This document shows, piece by piece, positions 13,203 through 22,125 of a stretch of 64,000 nucleotides of DNA. The notes beneath the pieces are model-generated. The model was given only the letters and a program-made list of their open reading frames with translations. It had not been told where the DNA came from and ran no database searches. A program made the position numbers and the translations under genes. Source of the DNA: Cobetia amphilecti. GTDB taxonomy: Bacteria; Pseudomonadota; Gammaproteobacteria; Pseudomonadales; Halomonadaceae. How positions within the stretch are numbered: the first letter of the stretch is position 1; each line of letters begins with the position of its first letter. The DNA lies in contig NZ_CP084115.1 in the NCBI RefSeq assembly GCF_020217465.1, forward strand, positions 1,364,001-1,428,000. Direction: 5' to 3'.

Positions 13203-13650
13203 TTGATGCCCCCGAACCAAGTACATGCCGCCTCGGTCACTGCGCGAGCTACCGTCTTGACGAAACCTCCTCTTAAATACCATTTTCTGCGGTAATTAAG
13301 AGTTATCAGTGAGTTGGGCATCACTATCTCGATCATTGAGCTCCTTGATCTTCGTGCAGATAGCGGAGATGAGAGGCTATCAGAATGAAAAATTACTCAC
13401 ATCGCGGTAATGCCTGACAGGCCGTGACCGGCCTGCAGCCCAGAAACCACGCGGCCTGCAGAAAAATTGCGGGTCCTTCTGGCTAGGGGTGAAGCAACCA
13501 CGGGGACGCAAGATCGCGGATTTCGGCATTTTTTCGGGGTTCTAGCGTCGTCAGCAGCACCGTACTCAAACCCGCATGGTTACTGGCTTTCGAGGTGCCG
13601 AAGGTGCCGATTCACCGGCAGTGATGTGATCAGCAGAGGATGGCCAGCGC
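13203..13650. other. Non-coding region before terminase; likely cos region
   Basis: 448 bp without a convincing gene. It contains an IHF-type consensus TATCAGTGAGTTG (13304-13316) beside an A/T-rich stretch, two copies of CGGCCTGCAG (13430s and 13450s), and GCGGGTCCTTCTGGC (13469-13483), which resembles sequences near cos in other phages. In phages with GpA-type terminase, cos lies directly upstream of the small subunit gene, which fits here. Confidence 0.4.
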
Positions 13651-14151
13651 ATGGCAGATATCAGCGCACTACAAGAGGCCTACCACTGGAACATCACGCG
13701 CATCGCGGACGCCTTCAATCTTCACCGCGACACCGTGCGCAAGCGGCTGCGAGCCGCCGGCGTAGTGCCCGCCGGCCAGCGTGGAGGCACCAGCGTCTAT
13801 GCCCTGGCCGATGTCGGCCCCGCGCTTTACTCCGACATGATTGGTGGCACGGGGATAGATCCTGACGACCTGCCTCCCCAGGAACGGAAAGCCTGGTATC
13901 AGTCTGAGACAGAGCGCGTGAAGCTCGAGCAGCAGCTGCGCCTACTGGTGCCGGTAGAGGATGCGCACCGCGAGATGAGCCGACTGGCCAAAGCGGTTGC
14001 ATCAGGCCTGGACTCACTGGCTGACATGTTGGAGCGAGATGCCGGGCTGACCCCCGAGACCATACAGCTGGTCGAGCACACTACCGATGCGCTGCGCGAG
14101 CAGATGTATCAGGCCGTGATCGCTGACGACGGAGAGGCCGACGATGACTAG
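13651..14151 (+). CDS. Terminase small subunit (DUF1441/Nu1-like)
   Basis: This is a 166-residue protein. The N-terminal winged helix (EAYHWNITRIADAFNLHRDT, VRKRLRAAGV) is followed by a linker and a helical domain (KLEQQLRLLVPVEDAHREM), as in DUF1441/Nu1-type small terminase subunits. It recognises cos and recruits the large subunit. The stop overlaps the start of the large subunit gene (GATGACTAG), so the two are coupled. Confidence 0.88.
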   Translation: MADISALQEAYHWNITRIADAFNLHRDTVRKRLRAAGVVPAGQRGGTSVYALADVGPALYSDMIGGTGIDPDDLPPQERKAWYQSETERVKLEQQLRLLVPVEDAHREMSRLAKAVASGLDSLADMLERDAGLTPETIQLVEHTTDALREQMYQAVIADDGEADDD

Positions 14152-16210
14152 CACCGCCAGTGCCGCTTCTATCCGGCGTGATGTGGCCGAGCTGATTCGC
14201 CCACCGCGACGCATCCAGCCCAGTGAGGCAGCGGCCGAGGCGATGAAGGTGGTCAGCGGTGATGGCACCGTGCGCGACTGGAGCGCCGACACCACCCCGT
14301 ATATGCGCGAGCCGCTGGATTGCATGGGCTCACGACTATACGACGCCGTGATATTTGTCGGCCCTGCGCGTACCGGCAAGACCAATGCCTTGGTGGATGG
14401 CTATGTCGCCTACAAGATCGAGTGCGACCCCGGCGACGGCTTGATCGTGCAGATCAGTGAGGAGAAGGCGCGCGAGTTCAGCAAGAAGCGTATCGACCGC
14501 ATGCTGGTCAACTCGCCTCGCCTGGTAGGCCGCATGAGCCCGCGCGGGCACGATAACAACGTGCATGACAAGACGTTCCGCGCCGGCAACTACTTGGGCA
14601 TCAAATGGCCATCAAAGAACGTTCTCGCCTCGAGTGATTACCAGTTTGTACTGATTACGGATTACGACCGCCTTCCCGATGACGTGGATGGCGAGGGCAG
14701 TGCGTTCCTGCTCGCCAGCAAGCGCACCCAGACATTCGGATCCACCGGCATGACGCTGGCCGAGTCTTCGCCAGGGCGCGAGATCACTGACCCCGACTGG
14801 CGCAGGCCAGATGACTCGCCGCACATGGCCCCACCAACCACCGGCATTCTGGATCTCTACAACGCTGGTGACCGCCGAATCTGGTACTGGCAGTGCCCCG
14901 AAACGAACTGCCGGCAATGGTTCGCGCCAGTGATGGACAACTTCAGCCGCCAAGCGGGCTGCGTGTTCTGTCCACACTGTGGCAGCGAAATTGACCCATC
15001 GGCCAAGCGCTCGCTCAATCTGGCGGGCCGATGGCTGCCGGAGGGCGCCCAGCTCAACGATGCCGGCGAGATGATCGGCACCCCGCGCCGCTCGCGCATC
15101 GCCTCATTCTGGATGGAAGGGCCATCTGCCGCCTTCCAGTCATGGGCATCGCTGACAGAGAAGCTCCGCCGCGCCGAAGAGACATACCAGCAGACGGACA
15201 GCCAAGAGACGTTGAAGGCAGTCATCAATACTGACTGGGGGCGTCCGTATCTGCGGCGCCGCGCTGCCACGCAACGCTCGAGCGAGCGGCTGGCGGATCG
15301 CTCTGAGGATTATGAGCGCCGCAGCGTGCCAAGGGGTGTCAGGTTCCTGACGGCATCGGTAGATGTTCAGGGCGGCAAGGACAGGCGATTCGTTGTGCAG
15401 ATTCAAGGCTGGGGTGCTCACCGCGAGTGCTGGGTGATCGACCGGTTCAACATCAAGGAAGACCGCGGGCCTGATAACGATCAATCCCCACGGTCCATAT
15501 CGCCTGCCACTCAGCCAGAAGATTGGGACCTGCTGACGCGTGACGTGATGATGCGCAGCTATAAGCTCGACGACGGCAGTGGCCGCCGCATGCCGGTCGC
15601 CGCGATTGCAGTGGATACCGGCGGTGAAGGTGAGGGCGAGGAGAGCGTGACCAGCCAGGCATATGACTGGTATCGCCGCCTGCGCACTGACGGCCTCCAG
15701 TCACGCGCCTTCCTGGTCAAGGGCTCGAGCACGCGGGGCAGCTCGCGGGTGCGCAAGACATGGCCGGACAACACCGGCCGCAAGTCTCGCCAGTCCACGG
15801 CGCGCGGCGATGTCCCGCTCTATCTGCTGGGCACCGATCTACTGAAGGATTCGGTCGCCGCCATGATGGACCGAGACAACGCTGGTGCGGGCTATCTCCA
15901 TACGCCCAGTTGGCTGGGTCGCTGGTGGTATGACGAATTGACCTATGAGATCCGCGATCCCGCGAATGGCAAATGGCGCAAGCCTGGCAAGCGTCCCAAC
16001 GAGGCGTTTGACCTGTGCGTCTACAACCTGGCGCTCTTCATTCTCTTGAAGGGCGAACGCATCGACTGGAGCTCTCCGCCGCCCTGGGCAGCTGAATGGG
16101 ATGAAAACCTGCTGATCTCTTCTGCAGAAGAACCCGCTTCTCCGATACCTGCAGCGCCTGTTCCGAAAGGGCGCCCGCGCCGAAAGCGCGTCATCAAGCC
16201 CAACCTCTAG
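14144..16210 (+). CDS. Terminase large subunit (GpA family)
   Basis: This is a 688-residue DNA-packaging motor of the lambda gpA family (about 640 residues in lambda). Walker A is GPARTGKT at residues 73-80. A zinc-ribbon-like Cys cluster (CPETNC, then CVFCPHC) lies at about 252-280. The C-terminal part with VRFLTASVDVQGGKDRRFVV begins the nuclease domain that cuts cos. It pumps DNA into the prohead through the portal encoded at 16448. The C-terminus is basic (KGRPRRKRV). Confidence 0.95.
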   Translation: MTSTASAASIRRDVAELIRPPRRIQPSEAAAEAMKVVSGDGTVRDWSADTTPYMREPLDCMGSRLYDAVIFVGPARTGKTNALVDGYVAYKIECDPGDGLIVQISEEKAREFSKKRIDRMLVNSPRLVGRMSPRGHDNNVHDKTFRAGNYLGIKWPSKNVLASSDYQFVLITDYDRLPDDVDGEGSAFLLASKRTQTFGSTGMTLAESSPGREITDPDWRRPDDSPHMAPPTTGILDLYNAGDRRIWYWQCPETNCRQWFAPVMDNFSRQAGCVFCPHCGSEIDPSAKRSLNLAGRWLPEGAQLNDAGEMIGTPRRSRIASFWMEGPSAAFQSWASLTEKLRRAEETYQQTDSQETLKAVINTDWGRPYLRRRAATQRSSERLADRSEDYERRSVPRGVRFLTASVDVQGGKDRRFVVQIQGWGAHRECWVIDRFNIKEDRGPDNDQSPRSISPATQPEDWDLLTRDVMMRSYKLDDGSGRRMPVAAIAVDTGGEGEGEESVTSQAYDWYRRLRTDGLQSRAFLVKGSSTRGSSRVRKTWPDNTGRKSRQSTARGDVPLYLLGTDLLKDSVAAMMDRDNAGAGYLHTPSWLGRWWYDELTYEIRDPANGKWRKPGKRPNEAFDLCVYNLALFILLKGERIDWSSPPPWAAEWDENLLISSAEEPASPIPAAPVPKGRPRRKRVIKPNL

Positions 16211-16218
16211 GAGCCACC

Positions 16219-16446
16219 ATGGCCTATACCGCTGAACAGCTTGCCCAGGTTCGGCAGGCCATCATTGACCTCGGCACCGGCGCCCGCGTCGTCAGCGTCA
16301 CGCACAACGGGCGCACGGTTCAGTATGCCGCCTCCCGTATCGAGGACCTGCGATCGCTGGAGCGATCAATCGTGGAAGGCTTGGCCTCGACCAGCCGCCG
16401 CCGTCGCTCACGCACCCGTTACACCACAACATCAAAGGGGCTGTGA
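16219..16446 (+). CDS. gpW-like head completion protein
   Basis: This is a 75-residue protein starting MAYTAEQLAQVRQAIIDLGT and containing RVVSVTHNGRTVQYAASRIE, the two-helix plus hairpin pattern of gpW/head-tail connector proteins. The basic Ser/Arg-rich tail (SRRRRSRTRY) is also usual. It lies between terminase and portal genes as in lambda and has GGAG upstream. Confidence 0.88.
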   Translation: MAYTAEQLAQVRQAIIDLGTGARVVSVTHNGRTVQYAASRIEDLRSLERSIVEGLASTSRRRRSRTRYTTTSKGL

Positions 16447-16447
16447 T

Positions 16448-17947
16448 ATGGGCGTGATCAGCACCCTATCGAGGGGCATGCGCCGCGCCGCATCGCGGCT
16501 GGGAATCAAGGCCAGTGCCTATGAAGGTGCAGGCCAAGGCCGCCGTATGGCAGGCCGCGGGTCCGTGGCAACAGGGCCGAATGCCCCGATCGCCAACTCG
16601 CTCCCCCTCCTGCAGGCACGCAGTCACAGCGCAATTCGCAATAACGCCTATGCCTCGAGCGCGAAAGAGAAGTACGTCTCCAACCTGGTAGGCATCGGGA
16701 TCAAGCCGCAATGGGGAGACCCTGAGATTCAGGCACTGTGGGACCGCTGGCTGCGAGAGTGTGATGCCGACGGCATCGATGACTTCTACGGCTTGCAGGC
16801 GCTTGCGGCGGGCGCTCAGTTTGAATCGGGAGAGGCGCTGGCCAGATTTCGCTATCGACGAGTCAGTGACGGGCTCAGCGTTCCCCTGCAGATCCAGATG
16901 ATCGAGTCAGAGCATCTTGACCCCGCCTTCTCGCGCACCTTCGGTGGGCGCCTGATCAAGATGGGGATCGAGTTTGATGCCATTGGCAGCCGGACGGCGT
17001 TCCACCTATGGCGCCATCACCCACACGAGCACCTCACGGCAGAGCTGAACACACGAGCTCGCGTGCCGGCAGATGCCGTGATTCACATGTATCGCCGTAC
17101 TCGCCCGGGGCAGTTGCGAGGCATTCCAGAGCTGACCCCTGTCATCGTCCGGCTGTACGAAATTGATGCCATGCAGGACGCCACGCTGGCCCGCCAGAAG
17201 CTGTCCCAGCTGTTCGGAGCATTCGTCAAGCGCAAGACGGATCACGATCCAGAAGACGATGGCCCATTTTTCGGCACCCAGGTGAGCAGCGCGGATGACC
17301 CTGAGGGGCTGTCTGAGTTCACGCCCGGCGGCATCCACTACCTGGAGGATGACGAGGAGGTGACCTTCTCGGCGCCGCCAGACATTCAGGGCCAGTACAC
17401 CGAGTGGCTGCGTACCGAGCTACTCGCTGTGGCAGCAGGCTCGGGCATCACCTATGAGCAGCTGACCGGTGATCTGAAGGGAGTCAACTACTCGTCAATC
17501 CGCGCGGGGCTGCTGGAGTTCCGGCGCCGCGTCGAAGCGCTGCAAGCGCAGCTGCTGACCCACCAGTGGTGTCGCCGTATCGCTGCCAAGTGGCTGGACG
17601 TCGCCGTGACATCAGGCGCCCTGCGCATAGACGGCTACTGGCAGAAGCGCTCGCAACTGCTGGCGATTGACTGGATCGCGCCCAAGTGGGCGTGGGTTGA
17701 TCCACTCAAGGAAGTGTCTGCCGACCTGATGGAAGTGCGGGCCGGATTCAAGCCTCGCAGCGAAGCGGCAGGCGAGCGTGGCTGGTCGCTTGATCAGCTC
17801 GATACCGAGATTGCCAAGGGCAATGCCAGTGCTGATGCGCAGGGGCTGATGCTCGACTCGGACCCGCGCCGCGTTGCCAAGAACGGCAGCGCGCAGGCGA
17901 ATGACATTGACCCCGCTGCTGATCCCGATGCCGACCCCGACCAATGA
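16448..17947 (+). CDS. Portal protein (lambda gpB family)
   Basis: This is a 499-residue protein. The start at 16448 follows the gpW stop by one base and removes a 69-residue out-of-context extension. Typical portal segments are visible: RSHSAIRNNAYASSAKEKYV, HMYRRTRPGQLRGIPELTPV and YEQLTGDLKGVNYSSIRAGL. Twelve copies form the ring at the capsid vertex through which DNA passes. The Asp-rich C-terminus (DPAADPDADPDQ) is low complexity. Confidence 0.94.
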   Translation: MGVISTLSRGMRRAASRLGIKASAYEGAGQGRRMAGRGSVATGPNAPIANSLPLLQARSHSAIRNNAYASSAKEKYVSNLVGIGIKPQWGDPEIQALWDRWLRECDADGIDDFYGLQALAAGAQFESGEALARFRYRRVSDGLSVPLQIQMIESEHLDPAFSRTFGGRLIKMGIEFDAIGSRTAFHLWRHHPHEHLTAELNTRARVPADAVIHMYRRTRPGQLRGIPELTPVIVRLYEIDAMQDATLARQKLSQLFGAFVKRKTDHDPEDDGPFFGTQVSSADDPEGLSEFTPGGIHYLEDDEEVTFSAPPDIQGQYTEWLRTELLAVAAGSGITYEQLTGDLKGVNYSSIRAGLLEFRRRVEALQAQLLTHQWCRRIAAKWLDVAVTSGALRIDGYWQKRSQLLAIDWIAPKWAWVDPLKEVSADLMEVRAGFKPRSEAAGERGWSLDQLDTEIAKGNASADAQGLMLDSDPRRVAKNGSAQANDIDPAADPDADPDQ

Positions 17948-17956
17948 GGAATCACC

Positions 17957-19117
17957 ATGAAATGGTTTGAAGTACAGGCGGCCGCTGATGGCCGTCACGC
18001 TGACGTGTGGATCAATGATCAGATCGGCTTTGACTGGTGGAGCGGTGACGGCACTACGGCCAGCGCGTTTATCAACGCCATCGCGTCGCTGGGTGATCTC
18101 GAGACACTGACCGTGCATATCAACTCGCCAGGCGGTGACGTGGCGGATGGCATCGCTATCGCCAACTACCTGCGCGGCCACAGCGCCCAGGTGACCACAC
18201 GCGTGGAGGGCATCGCCGCCTCTATCGCCGCCACCATCGCCATGGGCGGCGACCGCCGCGAGATGGCTACCGGTTCGCTGCTGATGATCCACGACCCGTG
18301 GACCGTCGCCATGGGCAATGCCAGCGAGATGCGCAAGCTGGCCGACGATCTCGACACCATCCGCAACGGAATCCTCGATCTGTTCGTCGCACGTGCCGGC
18401 GAGCCCCGTCGCGAGGAGATTCAACAAGCAATGAGCGCCGAGACCTGGATGACAGGTGCTGAGGCGGTGGCGCTTGGCCTGGTGGATGCCGTGGAGGCTG
18501 ATATCAAGGCGGCAGCTTCGATTGGCGATTATTCCCGTGCGCTTGCCGCAGCTGGTCGGTCTGCTCAGCAGCATATCGATCAACAGAAAGCACCTGCGCC
18601 CAGCGCCATGAGCGCCGCTGATGCCCTGGCATTGGCGTTTGATCTCTCTGTCGAGCAAGCCGAAGCCCAGGCGGCCGAGCTGGGTGACCGCATCGTGGCA
18701 CTTCGTCAGCGAGAAGGATCTGCCGGCGCGGGAGATCCTGTCGCCTTGGTCGCCAGCAGCCTCCAGCTTGACGCTGAGCAGGTTCGCGCCACCCCGAACA
18801 TCGCCCTCGATGCCATCAATGCGTTACGCACGCAGGCTGCCTCAGCGTCACCGGCAGCACTGGAGCAGCACCTCCAGGGAGAGCGCACTCGCGTCACCGC
18901 CATCGTCAAGGCCTGCCAGACCACCGGCCAGACAAGCCTGATGGAAAAGCTGATCGGCAACGGCATGCCCGAAGCACAAGCCAGCGAATACATCTACGAC
19001 GTGGCGGCGGCCAGCGGGCACGACATCCACAACTCTCATTCGCCCGAAGGCGGGCACAAGGCAGGCATTGATCACAACAAGATCTATGCCCGCCGCAATC
19101 GCAGCAACCAAGCCTGA
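17957..19117 (+). CDS. ClpP-like prohead protease with scaffold-like C-terminus
   Basis: This is a 386-residue protein. Residues about 1-190 are an S14/ClpP-type serine protease: VHINSPGGDVADGIAIANYL, nucleophile Ser89 in GIAASIAATIAM, His112 in LMIHDPW and an Asp near 131-133. Residues about 200-386 are Ala/Gln-rich helices resembling an internal scaffold, as in lambda gpC with nested Nu3. An internal ATG at MSAADALALAFD (about residue 218) could start a scaffold-only product. It matures the prohead built from the capsid protein at 19550. Confidence 0.92.
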   Translation: MKWFEVQAAADGRHADVWINDQIGFDWWSGDGTTASAFINAIASLGDLETLTVHINSPGGDVADGIAIANYLRGHSAQVTTRVEGIAASIAATIAMGGDRREMATGSLLMIHDPWTVAMGNASEMRKLADDLDTIRNGILDLFVARAGEPRREEIQQAMSAETWMTGAEAVALGLVDAVEADIKAAASIGDYSRALAAAGRSAQQHIDQQKAPAPSAMSAADALALAFDLSVEQAEAQAAELGDRIVALRQREGSAGAGDPVALVASSLQLDAEQVRATPNIALDAINALRTQAASASPAALEQHLQGERTRVTAIVKACQTTGQTSLMEKLIGNGMPEAQASEYIYDVAAASGHDIHNSHSPEGGHKAGIDHNKIYARRNRSNQA

Positions 19118-19126
19118 GGAGGCTTC

Positions 19127-19486
19127 ATGGCTAAGCACACTGAACCCCGCCGCACCGGCGAACATATCGTATCTGAGGCAAATGGCGCTCGCTCTCGAGA
19201 GCATGCCACTCTGGCGGCAGGTAACTGTGCCGCCGGCACGGTGCTGGCGCTCAATGGCGCCGGCAACTACGTCCCGCTGGCCCCGACAGCATCAGATGGT
19301 ACCGAGTCTGCAAAGGCGGTGTTGTATGCCGCCGTGGATGCAAGCCAAGCGCCGCAGCCTTGCGTCGTGCACGTCCGCGCTTGCGAAGTTCATGGCGAGG
19401 GTCTGGCCTGGCCGGACGCCATTGACGAAGGGCAGATCGACACCGCCACCAATGATCTGGTGTCCGTCGGCATCATCGTCCGCTGA
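19127..19486 (+). CDS. Head decoration protein (lambda gpD family)
   Basis: A 119-residue beta-rich protein; AAGNCAAGTVLALNGAGNYV and LVSVGIIVR match the gpD decoration family, which binds the expanded capsid at three-fold sites and stabilises it against internal DNA pressure. GAGG lies before the start. It sits between protease and capsid genes as in lambda. Confidence 0.9.
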   Translation: MAKHTEPRRTGEHIVSEANGARSREHATLAAGNCAAGTVLALNGAGNYVPLAPTASDGTESAKAVLYAAVDASQAPQPCVVHVRACEVHGEGLAWPDAIDEGQIDTATNDLVSVGIIVR

Positions 19487-19549
19487 TCGCCGCCTGAGCT
19501 GCATCAGCCCCCGTCTGCAGAATCAACGAAATAGAGAGTGAGGCCATTC

Positions 19550-20542
19550 ATGGGCATCTTTGATAAAGACATCTTCACCCTGGCGTCGCTGACCGCGGCG
19601 ATCAATGAGGTGGAGTACAAGCCGCGCCGCCTTGGCGAGCTGGGCATCTTTGCCGAGCAAGGCATCAGCACGACCAGTGTCGTCGTGGAAAAGTCCGGAA
19701 CCCAACTGGGTCTGGTGCCTGCGAAAGAGCGTGGGGCACCCGGCACAGTGGTTGGCGGTGACAAGCGCACTGGCTTGACCTTCACTGCCGTGCACCTGCC
19801 GGCAGTCGCCACCATCCTGGCGGATGAAGTGAAGAACGTCCGCGCGTTCGGCACTGAGGATCAGGAGGAGGCGATCCAGACAGTCGTCAATGCACGCCTT
19901 GCCAAGATGGCGGGTCGTATTGATGTGACGCACGAGTATCAGCGTATCGGCGCCGTAAAAGGCCAGATCCTCGATGCCGATGGCACTACCGTGCTGGCGG
20001 ACCTCTACAACGGGTTCGGCATCACGCAGAAGGTCGTGCCGATGGCGCTCAACACTGCCGAGACCAACGTCCAGTTGAAGTGTCTGGACGTGCTCGAAGA
20101 GATCGAGAAAGGCTTGGGTGATCTGTTCTTCTCCGGCGCTCTGGTGCTCTGTGGCAGCTCGTTCTGGCGCAAGCTGATCAGTCATGCCAGCGTCAAGGAA
20201 GCCTACCTGTATCAGCAGTCAGAGCGCCTGCGTGCCGATGGCCGTGAATCCTTCAGCTTCGGCGGCCTGAACTTCGAGCGCTATCGTGGCCACGTTGCCG
20301 GCAAGGCGTTCGTAGAGCCGGCAGAAGCGTATGCCATCCCGATGGGTACGGATGACATGTTCATCACTCGCTTTGCGCCGGCAGACTACATGAGCGCCGT
20401 CAATACGCTGGGCTTGCCGATGTACAGCTCTTCTGAGCTTCTCAAGCACGGCAAGGGTATCGAGCTGGAAGGCCAGTCCAACCCGATCCACCTCAATACT
20501 CGCCCGCAAGCCGTCATCAAGCTCAAGGAAGGCGCGAGCTGA
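19550..20542 (+). CDS. Major capsid protein (lambda gpE family)
   Basis: This is a 330-residue HK97-fold protein (lambda gpE is 341). The start MGIFDKDIFTLASLTAAINE and the segments YKPRRLGELGIFAEQGISTT and NPIHLNTRPQAVIKL are typical of the E family. GAGG seven bases before ATG 19550 favours it over a GTG at 19538. The stop overlaps the next start (TGATG). Confidence 0.95.
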   Translation: MGIFDKDIFTLASLTAAINEVEYKPRRLGELGIFAEQGISTTSVVVEKSGTQLGLVPAKERGAPGTVVGGDKRTGLTFTAVHLPAVATILADEVKNVRAFGTEDQEEAIQTVVNARLAKMAGRIDVTHEYQRIGAVKGQILDADGTTVLADLYNGFGITQKVVPMALNTAETNVQLKCLDVLEEIEKGLGDLFFSGALVLCGSSFWRKLISHASVKEAYLYQQSERLRADGRESFSFGGLNFERYRGHVAGKAFVEPAEAYAIPMGTDDMFITRFAPADYMSAVNTLGLPMYSSSELLKHGKGIELEGQSNPIHLNTRPQAVIKLKEGAS

Positions 20543-20841
20543 TGAGCTTCTCGGACCATTCCCGCCGTCTCGATGACGCGGTGATGATTCACTTGGGTGA
20601 TGGCCTGTGCACCTATCAGGCCCGTGCCGGGGTTATCCCCGGCGCGACCCATATGTTGGATCGCGACTTCGAGGTATATGGCGAGGACCAGGTCGCCATG
20701 CGTGTCACCACGATCAGCGTTCGCTGCACTGAGATTGCCAAGTCAGCGCAGGGTGACCGGGTGGTGACGCCCTCGAGGACATGGACGGTGCAGCAGGTGC
20801 TGGAAGATGACGGCCATTGGCGGCGTCTCTGGGTGTCCTGA
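20542..20841 (+). CDS. Head-tail joining protein
   Basis: A 99-residue protein coupled to the capsid gene (TGATGAG). IHLGDGLCTYQARAGVIPGA and VRCTEIAKSAQGDRVVTP match small beta-barrel head-tail joining (gpFII-like) proteins of lambda-type phages. The position between capsid and tail genes agrees. Confidence 0.8.
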   Translation: MSFSDHSRRLDDAVMIHLGDGLCTYQARAGVIPGATHMLDRDFEVYGEDQVAMRVTTISVRCTEIAKSAQGDRVVTPSRTWTVQQVLEDDGHWRRLWVS

Positions 20842-20865
20842 CTCTCTCTCGTATGAGGAGGTGCG

Positions 20866-21474
20866 ATGACTTCCCTGAAGTACGACATTCGCGAGCTGCA
20901 AGGCTTGCGGCGCAGGCTTGAGGGGAACTCCAAGCTGGTAGACAAGGCGCTTGGCTGGGCAACGACGGCGGCAGCCAACAAGGCTGCGACCCTCATCTCG
21001 AGAGATCTGCGTGATACCTACGTGCTCAAGGCGAGTGATGTAAAGAGCCATCTGCGTATCCGGCGCATCGAGCGTGATGCCACCAGGGCGCTTCTCTACA
21101 CCGGTGGCCGACTGCCACTTGAGCAGTTCTCGCCCAAGCAGCGCTGGGTGGCTGTCAGTCCCAAGCGGCAGGTGAAAAGCGGCCCCCGCAAGGGGGCAGG
21201 CGCTCGACGGCGCGGGGTCAGTATCCATGTGCGCAGGGACCGAGGGCGTCAGCTTGTTGCTGGCGGCTGGTTCGCCAAGGAGCATGTGTTGCGTCGCGCC
21301 AAGAAGGAAGACAACCGCAGCGATGCCCGACGTCAATATGGCCCTTCCATTCCCGGCATGGTGGCTCACCCACACACCATTGAGGCAGCCCAGCAGATGG
21401 TGAGGGAGACGCTGCCCAATGAGTTCAGTGGGCGGCTTGAGTATCTTCTCGACCAAAAGACAGGGCGGACATGA
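20866..21474 (+). CDS. Minor tail protein Z-like
   Basis: This is a 202-residue basic protein (IRELQGLRRRLEGNSKLVDK, AAANKAATLISRDLRD, HLRIRRIERDATRALLYTGG) resembling prophage minor tail protein Z, which in lambda is needed for a functional head-tail junction. It overlaps the following gene by four bases. Confidence 0.8.
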   Translation: MTSLKYDIRELQGLRRRLEGNSKLVDKALGWATTAAANKAATLISRDLRDTYVLKASDVKSHLRIRRIERDATRALLYTGGRLPLEQFSPKQRWVAVSPKRQVKSGPRKGAGARRRGVSIHVRRDRGRQLVAGGWFAKEHVLRRAKKEDNRSDARRQYGPSIPGMVAHPHTIEAAQQMVRETLPNEFSGRLEYLLDQKTGRT

Positions 21475-21866
21475 TGGACCCAGATGTAATTGACGGCCTT
21501 CTGGCCCGCCTCGCCAGCGAGTGCCCGGGACTGGTCACCATCGATGAGGCATGGTTTGCCGAGCCGATTGATGACTTCGATGCTCAGACGCCAGCAGCGT
21601 TGGCGTATCTCGCTGAGGACGCTGGCGAAGCCCTTGAGACATTGCGCCCGACTCAGCGCGTCACGCTGACGTATGGCATCTGGCTGGTCTGCGAGCGTGC
21701 AGACTTCCGCGCACAGCGTCAGGCACTTCGATCAGCACTGATGGGCCATGTGTTCAGTGAGCATCATGACCCGGCGGCATACCGTGGTGGCCAGACGACG
21801 GATATTCGCGGCGCGCTCATCTGGTGGCGAGAGTTCTGGACGGTAGATACCTGGCTTCACGGCTAG
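21471..21866 (+). CDS. Tail terminator-like protein
   Basis: A 131-residue protein (IDGLLARLASECPGLVTIDE, then VTLTYGIWLVCERADFRAQR) of the phage Gp37/DUF1834-like or gpU group by sequence pattern and position between gpZ and the tail tube. It is expected to cap the tail tube and join it to the head. Annotation rests partly on gene order. Confidence 0.65.
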   Translation: MMDPDVIDGLLARLASECPGLVTIDEAWFAEPIDDFDAQTPAALAYLAEDAGEALETLRPTQRVTLTYGIWLVCERADFRAQRQALRSALMGHVFSEHHDPAAYRGGQTTDIRGALIWWREFWTVDTWLHG

Positions 21867-21885
21867 GCCTGCACCACACCTGTAT

Positions 21886-21908
21886 GCCCGGCAATGGCCG
21901 GGCTTTTT
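21886..21908 (+). terminator. Terminator-like hairpin inside the late operon
   Basis: GCCCGGC/GCCGGGC stem with loop AATG and TTTTT tail, 20 bp after the tail terminator gene. It may attenuate downstream tail expression unless transcription is antiterminated. Confidence 0.75.
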
Positions 21909-21924
21909 CATGCCCGGAGGAAAC

Positions 21925-22125
21925 ATGCCCAATCAAGGCGGCAGCTACGTGCTGCAAGATGGAAAGCGCGTGCCAGGCTCGCGCTCGCGCCCGATGAAAG
22001 ACCCGTTGCCAGCAGTCGGCACCGATGCGACGGACCTGACCGACAGCGGAAAGGTCACTCCCGTCAAGGCGGCGTCATCACCGGCGGACAAGACCCACAA
22101 AGTGAAGGAGCCAAGCAATGGCTAA
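21925..22125 (+). CDS. Small tail-region protein (66 aa)
   Basis: Starts MPNQGGSYVLQDGKRVPGSR after GGAGGAAAC. Hydrophilic and probably disordered, with a Lys/Ser-rich C-terminus. It overlaps the tail tube gene by eight bases. Short proteins of this kind occur just before tail tube genes in related prophages. Function unknown. Confidence 0.65.
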   Translation: MPNQGGSYVLQDGKRVPGSRSRPMKDPLPAVGTDATDLTDSGKVTPVKAASSPADKTHKVKEPSNG

